A stretch of DNA of 37,461 nucleotides. Origin: a bacterium (GTDB lineage: Bacteria; Cyanobacteriota; Vampirovibrionia; Obscuribacterales; Obscuribacteraceae). Below are positions 8,256 to 15,944 of this stretch, piece after piece. The stretch is from contig JAGOSY010000040.1 in the NCBI GenBank assembly GCA_018062085.1, positions 1 through 37,461 of the forward strand. The letters are read 5' to 3'. The notes beneath the pieces are model-generated. The model saw only the letters and a program-made list of their open reading frames with translations, had not been told where the DNA came from and ran no database searches. The stretch's first letter is position 1; the number at the start of each line of letters is the position of its first letter. The position numbers and the translations under genes were made by a program.

Positions 8256-8426
8256 ATGAAACTAATCCACTGGCTTCGCATTGCGGGCCTGGCCTCAATC
8301 ATCGGTCTCGTGGCCTTTTTCTTGGGCAACGGCCTCGGTTGGTCCCTGGCTATCGCTGCAATCGCTATCGTAGCAATCCCGCTGTGGGCAATAACAGTTT
8401 GGCACAAACGCCACCGCGGAGACTAA
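8256..8426 (+). CDS. Very small membrane protein (56 residues, two helices)
   Basis: A short frame of 57 codons has ATG at 8256 and TGGAG 6 bases upstream. It encodes a basic start (MKLIHWLR), two hydrophobic segments at about 9-24 and 28-46, and a strongly basic end (HKRHRGD). The start signal, positive-inside charge pattern and exact fit in the 293-base gap between ppa and the permease gene support a real gene. Function unknown. It may be a small subunit or regulator of a neighbouring membrane protein. Confidence 0.6.
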   Translation: MKLIHWLRIAGLASIIGLVAFFLGNGLGWSLAIAAIAIVAIPLWAITVWHKRHRGD

Positions 8427-8506
8427 AAAGCACAGAAAAGCAAGGAAAAAGAAGAGGGACCTTCTTTTCCTTTCTCAATCAACCGAAATTTACTACAGGT
8501 ACGAAT

Positions 8507-9937
8507 ATGGAAAAACTATTCGCCAGTTTACTCAGGCGTAAAACCCTTGATTCCATCAAAACCCAAGGCGAAGCTGAACATGCCGAAGGCCATCGCCTCA
8601 ATCGAGTTCTCACGGCACGTGACATTCTCAGCGCCGGTGTTGCAGCTATTATCGGCACCGGCATCTTTGTCTTGATCGGTGCCGCTGCACATGCCAATGC
8701 CGGTCCCGGTATCATCATCTCATTCGTTCTCGCCAGCCTGGCTTGCGGCTTTGTCAGCTTTGCCTATGCAGAGTTCGCCTCCATGATTCCAGTGGCTGGA
8801 AGCGCATACACCTATGCCTACGCCACCCTTGGTGAGATTTTCGCCTGGATCATCGGCTGGGATTTATTGCTCGAATATGCTGTAGGAGCCAGCACCGTCG
8901 CCTCCGGCTGGAGCGACTACTTTCAGAGCTTACTGCGAGGCTTTGGCGTAACCCTCCCACACTCAATTGCAACAGCCTCCGTCGATAGCATCAATGGCAT
9001 CACCGGCATTAACTTGCCTGCTATTTTGATTATCCTTTGTCTAAACTATTGGCTAATTAAGGGTGTTAAACACACGGCCCAGATGACCTCAATCTTCGTT
9101 GTGGTCAAGCTAGCCATCGTCGCCTTCTTCATTGGTGTTGGCGTCTTTCATATCGACACTGCCAACTACACACCATTCTTGCCATTTGGCTGGTCTGGTG
9201 TTCTTACTGGGGCCGGTGTGGTTTTCTTTGCCTTTATCGGCTTTGACGCCGTGACAACAATGGCAGAAGAATGCAAAGATCCACAAAAAGATGTGCCCAA
9301 AGGCGTAATTGGCTCATTGGTGATCTGCACCATTCTCTATCTACTGGTAGCCGCAATAATGACCGGAGCCATGTCATACACTGCGCTTGGTGGTGAGGGC
9401 GAAGGAGCACCGATGGTCAAAGTACTTGACCATATCGGCTTCGCCTGGGCCAGCCCACTGATTTCTGTCGGCATCGTTGCTGGCCTGACATCAGTATTGA
9501 TAGTCACTCTCTTTGCCCAATCACGCATCATCATGAGAATGAGTAAAGATGGCCTGGTGACGCCGATTTTCAGCAAACTCTCAGAGAAATTCCAAACTCC
9601 CACGTGGTCAATTGTGGTATGCGGTATTTTCGTAGCAGTAACAGCAGGTTTGCTGCCCATTGATGAGCTCTCTCAACTAACAAGTATCGGCACATTATTT
9701 TCTTTCATCATTGTCTGTATCGGAGTAATGGTGCTGCGTCACAAAGAGCCCAATCACCCTCGAGGCTTCCGCTGCCCGGGTCACCCCTATGTACCTGCAA
9801 TGGGCGCACTAATGAGCTTTATGCTGATGTGCACCATGCCCAGTACCACATGGATACGTTTTACATTCTGGATGGTGCTTGGGCTGATTGTCTACTTCGT
9901 TTATTCGAAAAGTCACAGTCGCCTAGGCAAATCTTAA
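8507..9937 (+). CDS. APC superfamily amino-acid permease (cationic amino acid transporter type)
   Basis: Inner-membrane amino-acid transporter, 476 residues from ATG at 8507. The frame is open back to 8339, but that extension overlaps the small membrane gene and reads as non-coding. About 12 hydrophobic spans are visible. The consensus GTGIFVLIGAAAHANAGPG in helix 1 and AYAEFASMIPVAGSAYTYAY in helices 2-3 match CAT/YfnA-type APC permeases, as does GFDAVTTMAEECKDPQKDVP in the middle. Some paralogues carry Arg/Lys and others branched-chain substrates, so specificity is open. The neighbouring aminopeptidase gene suggests peptide-derived amino acids are handled here. Confidence 0.93.
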   Translation: MEKLFASLLRRKTLDSIKTQGEAEHAEGHRLNRVLTARDILSAGVAAIIGTGIFVLIGAAAHANAGPGIIISFVLASLACGFVSFAYAEFASMIPVAGSAYTYAYATLGEIFAWIIGWDLLLEYAVGASTVASGWSDYFQSLLRGFGVTLPHSIATASVDSINGITGINLPAILIILCLNYWLIKGVKHTAQMTSIFVVVKLAIVAFFIGVGVFHIDTANYTPFLPFGWSGVLTGAGVVFFAFIGFDAVTTMAEECKDPQKDVPKGVIGSLVICTILYLLVAAIMTGAMSYTALGGEGEGAPMVKVLDHIGFAWASPLISVGIVAGLTSVLIVTLFAQSRIIMRMSKDGLVTPIFSKLSEKFQTPTWSIVVCGIFVAVTAGLLPIDELSQLTSIGTLFSFIIVCIGVMVLRHKEPNHPRGFRCPGHPYVPAMGALMSFMLMCTMPSTTWIRFTFWMVLGLIVYFVYSKSHSRLGKS

Positions 9938-9965
9938 TTTCAAAATCAAACTTTAGAGAAACAAC

Positions 9966-11537
9966 ATGAAACATCAAATCAAATTTTCAGTAGCACCAAA
10001 CAATTTAAAACTAGCCAATGAATGGCGCCGCAAACTCTCAGCAAATGGCGCTATTACCCTCATGCCCATTTTCGCCACCGAGCTAGAACCGCTAAGCAAA
10101 GGCCTATTGGCTCAGGCAACACTGGAAAATTTCAAAGGTGAGACTGGGCAAACAATTTTCAGCTCAACAGCACGCGGCGGCAAAGTACAAAGTCAGCTCT
10201 TTTTTGGTCTGGGAAAAAGCGAACAGTTCGACATTAAAGTCTGGCGCGAAGCGCTAATTGGAGCTTTCAAGAAAGCCACTACACTTAGCTCCGAAACAGT
10301 CTCTCTGGTCATTCCCTATCATTTTTTTTACGTCTTAAAGATTGACACCTTAGGCACTCTGCACGACCTAAAAGATATTGGAAAAGTAACCGCCACTGTC
10401 ATTGAGATGGTTCTCTATCAGCCCAATAGCTACAAAACAAAAGCAGGTGGACTGAAAGACAAAACACGCATAAACAGTGTGTGTGTCTTTGCCGAAGATC
10501 TCACAGACGACGACAACGCCAAGCTCTGGTCTGGGATTCAAGCCGGGGCAATTCTAGGCACGTCAGTCAATCTCGCCCGAGACACCGCCAACGAACCAGC
10601 AAACATCTGCACTCCAACATTCTTAGAGCGCCTGGCCTACAAAGTGGCAAAAGAATCTAGTAACGCCATCGGTGTTGAGGTCTTTTATCGCGACCAATGC
10701 GAAGCACTCGGTATGAACTGCTTTATGGCTGTAGCTCAGGGTACGAATGAAGCACCAAAGTTCATTGTAATGGACTATCATCCCAAGGGCTTACCAGCCG
10801 ACGCCCCTATACTGGGTCTTGTTGGCAAAGGAATCACCTTAGACACTGGTGGGGTAAACCTCAAAGACGCAGCTGGCATGCGTGACATGAAATACGACAT
10901 GTGCGGCGCCGCCGATGTTATCGCTGCTATACGTGCCATTGCCCTACTGGGGCTGCCAGTGCATGTAATGGGTTTTTGTCCAGCCACCGAGAACAAACCT
11001 GGTCCCGATGCCTTTATGCCTGGTGATATTTTCACGTCGCTGTGTGGCAAAACGGTCGAAATTGACAACACTGATGCAGAAGGCCGCCTCATTCTTATCG
11101 ATGCCATCGCCTACGCTATCAAAGTCGCTGGTGTCAGTAAAATTGTCGACTTCGCTACTCTTACCGGCGCAGTAATAGTGGCCCTTGGTGACGTTTTTGC
11201 TGGCGTAGTAAGCAACAATAAAGAGTGGTGCAATACCTTTATGACTGCCGCTGAAACGGCCGGTGAATCAATGTGGCAATTGCCCACCCATCCAGATTTC
11301 AAGAAACAAAATGAAAGCAAAATAGCCGATCTAAAGAACACTGGAGGAAAAGGCGGTGGCTCAATTACGGCTGGTATGTTCGTCATGGAAGCAGCAGGAG
11401 ATGTACCAATTGTTCACTGCGATATCGCTGGTGTGGCCAACCGTGGTCGCGCTACAGGAGCCAACCCCGAAGGTGCGACCGGTTTTGGTGTACTCACAAC
11501 AGTTGAGCTGGCCAAACTATTTGGAGCAAGCGCTTAA
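9966..11537 (+). CDS. pepA: Leucyl aminopeptidase, M17 family
   Basis: Cytoplasmic, two-metal hexameric peptidase removing N-terminal residues from peptides. At 523 residues it matches the family length. The N-terminal M17 domain spans about 1-170, the catalytic domain about 180-520. Active-site sequence is intact: GKGITLDTGGVNLK (Lys288, Asp293, Lys300), MKYDMCGAA (Asp311) and the signature NTDAEGRL (368-375; Asp370, Glu372, Arg374). These positions sit at a constant +18 offset from E. coli PepA. The gene begins 29 bases after the permease, so peptide breakdown and amino-acid transport are likely co-expressed. PepA relatives can also bind DNA; nothing here tests that. Confidence 0.96.
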   Translation: MKHQIKFSVAPNNLKLANEWRRKLSANGAITLMPIFATELEPLSKGLLAQATLENFKGETGQTIFSSTARGGKVQSQLFFGLGKSEQFDIKVWREALIGAFKKATTLSSETVSLVIPYHFFYVLKIDTLGTLHDLKDIGKVTATVIEMVLYQPNSYKTKAGGLKDKTRINSVCVFAEDLTDDDNAKLWSGIQAGAILGTSVNLARDTANEPANICTPTFLERLAYKVAKESSNAIGVEVFYRDQCEALGMNCFMAVAQGTNEAPKFIVMDYHPKGLPADAPILGLVGKGITLDTGGVNLKDAAGMRDMKYDMCGAADVIAAIRAIALLGLPVHVMGFCPATENKPGPDAFMPGDIFTSLCGKTVEIDNTDAEGRLILIDAIAYAIKVAGVSKIVDFATLTGAVIVALGDVFAGVVSNNKEWCNTFMTAAETAGESMWQLPTHPDFKKQNESKIADLKNTGGKGGGSITAGMFVMEAAGDVPIVHCDIAGVANRGRATGANPEGATGFGVLTTVELAKLFGASA

Positions 11538-11582
11538 AAGCAATATTGCTTGCCAATCTAAACTTTCGTCAGGAGAAAACTC

Positions 11583-11948
11583 ATGATCACGGAGATCTTA
11601 AATAGCAAGAAAGCCCTAACTGTGCTCGGAGCCAGCTTGCTCCTTGCTGGTGTTGGAGCAGCAGTATCTATTGGAATTATTGACTCACCAAACACCGATG
11701 AGCATGTGCCATTGGCATTGTTCTTTGCCTGGACAGGGCTTTTGGCTTTGGTAACAGCCTGGAGCTTCAGTCTTGAGCGCCTTCACATCTGTGTTTGGGC
11801 TTTGATATTGACAGCAATTTCGTCTGTATTCGGCATAGCACTTGTGACAGTAGCAAAAGAATTAGCTTGGCCCCTGATTGGCGCCTGGTCTCTCTGTGTC
11901 ACCGGCGGCTCTCTTCTAGGCTCGCTATTGCTCAAACCAAGAATCTAG
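11583..11948 (+). CDS. Small integral membrane protein (about four helices)
   Basis: The protein is 121 residues with hydrophobic segments at about 12-31, 44-62, 66-90 and 94-115. The loop after the first span is acidic (DSPNTDE). CAGGAG lies 9 bases before the ATG at 11583. It follows pepA by 45 bases. No transport motif or family recognised. Confidence 0.7.
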   Translation: MITEILNSKKALTVLGASLLLAGVGAAVSIGIIDSPNTDEHVPLALFFAWTGLLALVTAWSFSLERLHICVWALILTAISSVFGIALVTVAKELAWPLIGAWSLCVTGGSLLGSLLLKPRI

Positions 11949-11987
11949 CATTTCAAATTCTCTATTTAGAGAATAGAGGAAGCACTT

Positions 11988-12380
11988 ATGTCTATTGATA
12001 TAGAACAACTCGATTGTGCATCTCGGGATGGCCTCTGGCGGAAAGAAGACAAAACAGTGTCAAAAAGGAAGCTGGCTAGTCTCCTGCAACAATATCCCGT
12101 CATGAAAGAAGCAGCACAGGCATCTCTAGATGCCGTTTCCACGCAGTATCCCGAAATCACCAGATACTGGATTGATCTCTCCATTGATCCAGATGCCGAT
12201 GACACCATTGATCGCTGCACAATCTTGTTCATAGTACTGGGCGTCGCAGAAATGTCTGTCGATGAAATGATCGACTGGAGCCAGCAGTTTATTGACTGGT
12301 GGGTAGCACAAAGCACATTTGACCAGTATGTCAATGCAGCATATTGGCAAGGAATTTATCCTTCACTGAGAGGCAATTGA
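11988..12380 (+). CDS. Small acidic soluble protein, unknown function
   Basis: The protein is 130 residues, acidic and helix-rich, with several Trp and Tyr in the second half (DWSQQFIDWWVAQ, NAAYWQG). No signal peptide or clear membrane span is present. The stretch CTILFIVLGVAEM is short and probably a buried helix. AGAGGAAG precedes the ATG. It sits between two small membrane protein genes. No family recognised. Confidence 0.7.
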   Translation: MSIDIEQLDCASRDGLWRKEDKTVSKRKLASLLQQYPVMKEAAQASLDAVSTQYPEITRYWIDLSIDPDADDTIDRCTILFIVLGVAEMSVDEMIDWSQQFIDWWVAQSTFDQYVNAAYWQGIYPSLRGN

Positions 12381-12506
12381 AAGAACTAGAACTTAGGTTC
12401 TTAACTTGCCACCATTCAAAGTGGCTGCATCGCTTCAACCTTTACCGGCTTTCAGCACCACGATGGCGCTGAAAGCTAATTCATTCACTCTTTTGAGGAA
12501 ATACAA
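12381..12506 (+). other. Intergenic segment with three successive small hairpins
   Basis: In 126 bases I see GAAC/GTTC around 12389-12400, GCCAC/GTGGC at 12408-12425, and the 9-bp stem GCTTTCAGC/GCTGAAAGC at 12448-12476 with an 11-base loop. No T-run directly follows the last stem. The segment could act as an RNA stabiliser, a weak terminator or a leader element before the 12507 gene. Confidence 0.4.
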
Positions 12507-12824
12507 ATGACACCAACAATCTCTTTACTCGTAAGCTTTGTCGCCGTGGCTATCGCCTTCGGCTTCGCCTATCTCTGGTATGCCACTAGTCCTCGCAAAG
12601 GTTCTGGCTGGGCACTGTTTGCTGCTGGCCTAATCGCCCTGGCTATGACTCCTCCCGTCGATCCGATCGTAGGAGTGGTCACTTACGCTGCTTTGGCTAT
12701 TGGCTTCAGTGGCGGATGGTACTGGGCGAGACCACTGAAATATAGTGGCTGGTTGCTTGCTATCGGTATCTTGGCTGGACTACAGATAGTGGAATATCTC
12801 GGCACATACTCGATTCAACAGTGA
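12507..12824 (+). CDS. Small integral membrane protein (about four helices)
   Basis: The protein is 105 residues. Hydrophobic segments lie at about 5-25, 34-48, 55-72 and 79-98. Trp/Tyr residues at the span ends (YLWYATSPRKGSGW, GGWYWARPLKYSGW) form two similar junctions, hinting at an internal repeat of a two-helix unit. TGAGGAAA precedes the ATG. No family recognised. Confidence 0.68.
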   Translation: MTPTISLLVSFVAVAIAFGFAYLWYATSPRKGSGWALFAAGLIALAMTPPVDPIVGVVTYAALAIGFSGGWYWARPLKYSGWLLAIGILAGLQIVEYLGTYSIQQ

Positions 12825-12858
12825 CATCACATAACTCATTTACATTAAGGGAGGACCT

Positions 12859-13158
12859 ATGAAAACAAAAATCACTAAACTGCCACCCAAGCCTGCATCA
12901 TTGCTGTGTAGAGTCATTGCACTGGGCTGTATTGGCACTCTGGCTCTATATGGAGCAATCATGATCGCTGCCATTGTATTTGTGGCAGCTACCTTAATCA
13001 GAGTGCTTGGTCTATCGAGCATCTTGCCCGCCATTCGAGCTAAGACTTTGGCGCAAGAATGCATCGCTACCGGGAAAACATTGGTCAAAGACTGGATTGC
13101 CGGCTGGACTGAAAACTGTCGAACAGCTGTGGCAGTAACTGATTCTTTAACTCAATAA
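12859..13158 (+). CDS. Small membrane protein with helical hairpin
   Basis: The protein is 99 residues, starting at ATG 12859 after GGGAGG. A basic N-terminus (MKTKITKLPPK) leads into a long hydrophobic stretch at about 16-53, long enough for two spans. A mostly polar C-terminal half with three Cys in total follows. The positive-inside rule places the N-terminus in the cytoplasm. It lies 20 bases before the 13178 gene and is probably co-translated with it. No family recognised. Confidence 0.65.
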   Translation: MKTKITKLPPKPASLLCRVIALGCIGTLALYGAIMIAAIVFVAATLIRVLGLSSILPAIRAKTLAQECIATGKTLVKDWIAGWTENCRTAVAVTDSLTQ

Positions 13159-13177
13159 AAACCTTAGGAAACAAACA

Positions 13178-14110
13178 ATGAAAATTCCATTTTCAAAAAC
13201 CGCATTCTCATCAAAGAGTTTGCTCGTTTCAATAAGCGTCTATGCAGTAGCAATAGCGCTCTTATATGCCATCCCTACAACTGACGCACTAGACATTACA
13301 ATTCAAGGATCGGCTTGGCTCTTGCTTCTTGTCGTAGCTTTTGTCACTATAATCACTGGCGAATTCGTGTTGAGTTTCTTGACTGGCCTTCTTTCAATAG
13401 GCGAGAACAGTGTCTTTACCAAAATTGCTTCAGTTGTTTTCGGCACCATCGAATACGTGCTGGCGCTGATGACTACGGCCTACATAGTTCCAGACAAAGC
13501 CAGTTATACATCGGTACTAGGTTTTGCACTGTTTATGTTTATCGTATTCCTGGCCTCTGAGGTCGACCAATATTTACGAGGTCGCCTTAAGGAGATGAGC
13601 GCGAAAACTGCGAACAATATAGCGATGGAAGCTACAACCAGATTACCTATCATTTGTGCAGCTACTGTCTTCTGGACAGAGGCTCTCTGCCGCGACTTCG
13701 ATCCGCCACTTGATTCAAGTCAGATTGAAGCTTTTGGTGACAGCCTCAAAACGGCAATCGCCAGCGAGTTTATGCCTCTTTCGCTAATTCCTAACTTCGG
13801 CATGTCTTTATCAGTTCCTCATGGTTTTGTAAAACGCCTCGGTGCTGATGATATTTTCAAACCAGCTCAAGAGGCATTGGCCGATCAATTGTCTCAGCTC
13901 ATTCGTCTAGACTTTTATCTACCGCTGCTGCAAATGCGCATTTATGAAGGCCAGATCAAAATTCGCCCAACCAAAACCGTGGGGCGATTTGACGAATGGC
14001 AAGTGATTTATGATGCTGATACACCAATTGAGCAAGTAGCAAAAATTGGTCGAAGCTATCGCCCCCAAACACGCTGGTCGCACGAACAACTGGCTGGCAC
14101 AAACAAATAA
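13178..14110 (+). CDS. Membrane protein with four helices and a soluble C-terminal domain, unknown function
   Basis: The protein is 310 residues. The first ~125 carry four hydrophobic segments (about 13-33, 41-66, 79-98, 107-125). The remaining ~180 are soluble, with helices and a C-terminal strand-rich part (EGQIKIRPTKTVGRFDEWQVIYDADTP). TAGGAAA precedes the ATG. There is no kinase, nuclease or transporter signature. The layout resembles a membrane-tethered sensor or scaffold, but I do not recognise it. Confidence 0.72.
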   Translation: MKIPFSKTAFSSKSLLVSISVYAVAIALLYAIPTTDALDITIQGSAWLLLLVVAFVTIITGEFVLSFLTGLLSIGENSVFTKIASVVFGTIEYVLALMTTAYIVPDKASYTSVLGFALFMFIVFLASEVDQYLRGRLKEMSAKTANNIAMEATTRLPIICAATVFWTEALCRDFDPPLDSSQIEAFGDSLKTAIASEFMPLSLIPNFGMSLSVPHGFVKRLGADDIFKPAQEALADQLSQLIRLDFYLPLLQMRIYEGQIKIRPTKTVGRFDEWQVIYDADTPIEQVAKIGRSYRPQTRWSHEQLAGTNK

Positions 14111-14147
14111 ACCAGTCTTTAAACATTCAAAAGTCTAGGAACAAATT

Positions 14148-14459
14148 ATGCCTACTCACTTAGAACCAAGCGCCATTGTTTTACTCGTTTTTGTTGCAGT
14201 TATAGCCCTAGCAGTAGCCTGGCGCGCTATCAAAAATGGCAAAGTCGGCCCGCAATATGGCCTTTCATTAAAAACAGCTAACATGGAGCCAAAGCGTATA
14301 GCAGTGGTGCTCTCTCTTTCTGAAGACCAGCTTTACGGTCTGCTTAATACTCTTATCGACGTTGTCGGCCAAGACGAAACCCACCTCTTAGAACCAGTGC
14401 TCAGCGCAGTCGGCGATGTTGTCTACGCTCACGAAGAGACACTCGATATTTTCCCTTAA
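14148..14459 (+). CDS. Single-pass membrane protein, unknown function
   Basis: The protein is 103 residues with one hydrophobic segment at about 9-27, then a soluble domain of ~75 residues that is acidic at the end (DETHLLEPVLSAVGDVVYAHEETLDIFP). CTAGGAAC precedes the ATG. It lies between the 13178 membrane gene and the S41 peptidase gene. No family recognised. Confidence 0.65.
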   Translation: MPTHLEPSAIVLLVFVAVIALAVAWRAIKNGKVGPQYGLSLKTANMEPKRIAVVLSLSEDQLYGLLNTLIDVVGQDETHLLEPVLSAVGDVVYAHEETLDIFP

Positions 14460-14486
14460 ACTCAACCCTCAAACATGGAGCTAACC

Positions 14487-15812
14487 ATGAACAAATTTAC
14501 CCGACTAACTGCCTGCCTGGCACTGGTCGTATGCTTTTTCGCTGGAGCAGCCAACGGCGAACCAGCCACTTGCACAGCACAACCGCCACCGGCTCCTGCC
14601 GCCCCTAGCTTCTCAGGAGCAGCGCCCTCTGACGGCTACCAGATTATGTATCACAGCATGTGGGAGTTCATCCGCGACCAATATTACGACCCCACTCGTC
14701 TCAAAGATTGGCAAACACTTGAGCATGCCTACGATGACAAACTAGGAACTATAGACGACATTCAATTGGCACTGAAGTACTTAGCTGAAGCCACCGGTGA
14801 TAAGTGGACAAACTACATAACAGCCAAAGAAATGCGCGATCAAGCAGCTATTCAAAAACAAGGGCTGGTCTTAGGTGGGCTGATGCTTTATCGCCGCGGT
14901 GCCCACTACCAGTTAGATGTCATCCACTATGGTAGCGCCGCTTACGGCACAGCCCTGCGCGAACGTGACTCTGTAATTTGCCTGAACGAAGTAGCGATTG
15001 ATGCACTAAGCCGCGAGCAAGTTGATATTTTGCTACGCGGACACAGCGGTGACACACTACTGGTCACGGCTCTATCGGCTGTAGATGGCAGTCAGTACGA
15101 AGTGTCACTCACACTTGCTCCAGTTCCTACCCCAGTAGTGGAAGGTCGGCTGTTGCCTGGCAATATCATCTACATGCGCATGCCGTCGTTTGCTGGCGAG
15201 GCCTATATCTCTCAGTTCGTCGACAAATTCGTTGAGCTATCCGCCCAGGCTGGTGGTGAGGTGAAGGGCATGGTGCTCGACTTAAGAAACAATCTTGGTG
15301 GAGAACTACCAGCAGCTACAAAATTCTCATCATTGTTTCTTGATGAAAGTCAGATAGTTACACAATCGTTAGTGCGAGGCAAGCCTGTCAATCAAATTAT
15401 GGGCGAAAAGGCCGATCAAATCGTGGCCAAAGGAAAAGCAATCGACGCTGACACAGTGAAGGTTTTGCGCAAACTACCACTGGTTGTTCTGGCCAATGGC
15501 TCGTCAGCCAGTGCCGCTGAAATTACACTTGGGGCATTAAAAGACAATCACCGCGGTATCGTTTTTGGTGTCACCAGTTTTGGCAAAGGCGTTGGCTACA
15601 AATCACGACCTGGTCCGATTGGCGGGCTGATGAGCCTGACTGCGCTCAAGTACCTGACACCAGCAGGTAACGATGTTCACGAACATGGCATAGACCCAGA
15701 TGTCTCTGTGCTTATGCCGCAAGATCAAACAACTGACATTCAGCTTGATGCCGCCATTGCTAGGTTAAACAAAGAGCTGGGTCACACTCACAACAAAGCA
15801 TTAGGGGGCTAA
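14487..15812 (+). CDS. Exported S41 family (C-terminal processing) serine peptidase
   Basis: The protein is 441 residues from ATG at 14487, chosen over ATG at 14475 because TGGAGC is correctly spaced only for the former. The N-terminus MNKFTRLTACLALVVCFFAGAANG is a clear signal peptide, so the enzyme acts outside the inner membrane. A PDZ-like segment spans about 125-215. The catalytic Ser/Lys dyad is intact: Ser342 in SSASAAE and Lys367 in FGKG, with the 25-residue spacing of E. coli Prc. The family trims or degrades periplasmic proteins from the C-terminus. A mature N-terminal Pro/Ala-rich stretch precedes the folded part. Confidence 0.93.
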   Translation: MNKFTRLTACLALVVCFFAGAANGEPATCTAQPPPAPAAPSFSGAAPSDGYQIMYHSMWEFIRDQYYDPTRLKDWQTLEHAYDDKLGTIDDIQLALKYLAEATGDKWTNYITAKEMRDQAAIQKQGLVLGGLMLYRRGAHYQLDVIHYGSAAYGTALRERDSVICLNEVAIDALSREQVDILLRGHSGDTLLVTALSAVDGSQYEVSLTLAPVPTPVVEGRLLPGNIIYMRMPSFAGEAYISQFVDKFVELSAQAGGEVKGMVLDLRNNLGGELPAATKFSSLFLDESQIVTQSLVRGKPVNQIMGEKADQIVAKGKAIDADTVKVLRKLPLVVLANGSSASAAEITLGALKDNHRGIVFGVTSFGKGVGYKSRPGPIGGLMSLTALKYLTPAGNDVHEHGIDPDVSVLMPQDQTTDIQLDAAIARLNKELGHTHNKALGG

Positions 15813-15813
15813 C

Positions 15814-15837
15814 ATGAATAATCACAGCAACAGCTAG
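15814..15837 (+). CDS. Possible 7-residue leader peptide
   Basis: Right after the S41 stop codon, AGGGGG at 15803-15808 sits 5 bases before an ATG. The frame encodes Met-Asn-Asn-His-Ser-Asn-Ser and then a TAG stop. The ribosome binding site is stronger than that of most genes nearby. Two RNA hairpins and the glutamate-synthase-like gene follow. It could be a translated leader, or a chance reading frame after a fortuitous G-run. Confidence 0.3.
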   Translation: MNNHSNS

Positions 15838-15862
15838 GAACTATGTCTTAAACGTAGAAAAA

Positions 15863-15893
15863 CGTTGGCAAACGCCGACGCGAAGTAATTTTT
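15863..15893 (+). promoter_or_regulatory. Hairpin followed by T-run, attenuator-like
   Basis: The 7-bp RNA stem CGTTGGC/GCCGACG has one G-U pair and an AAAC loop (15863-15880). It is followed after 8 bases by a run of five T. The gap is longer than in a standard terminator, so termination would be weak. Confidence 0.35.
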
Positions 15894-15909
15894 ATCAACA
15901 ACTTTATGT

Positions 15910-15927
15910 GCGCCTAGCAATAGGCGC
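15910..15927 (+). promoter_or_regulatory. Perfect hairpin with GCAA tetraloop upstream of start codon
   Basis: GCGCCTA-GCAA-TAGGCGC forms a perfect 7-bp stem closed by a GNRA-type tetraloop. It ends 17 bases before the ATG at 15945, close to its weak ribosome binding site. The stability of GNRA loops applies to RNA, which favours a 5' UTR element over a DNA operator. Confidence 0.55.
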
Positions 15928-15944
15928 CGATCACGGGAAATAAC

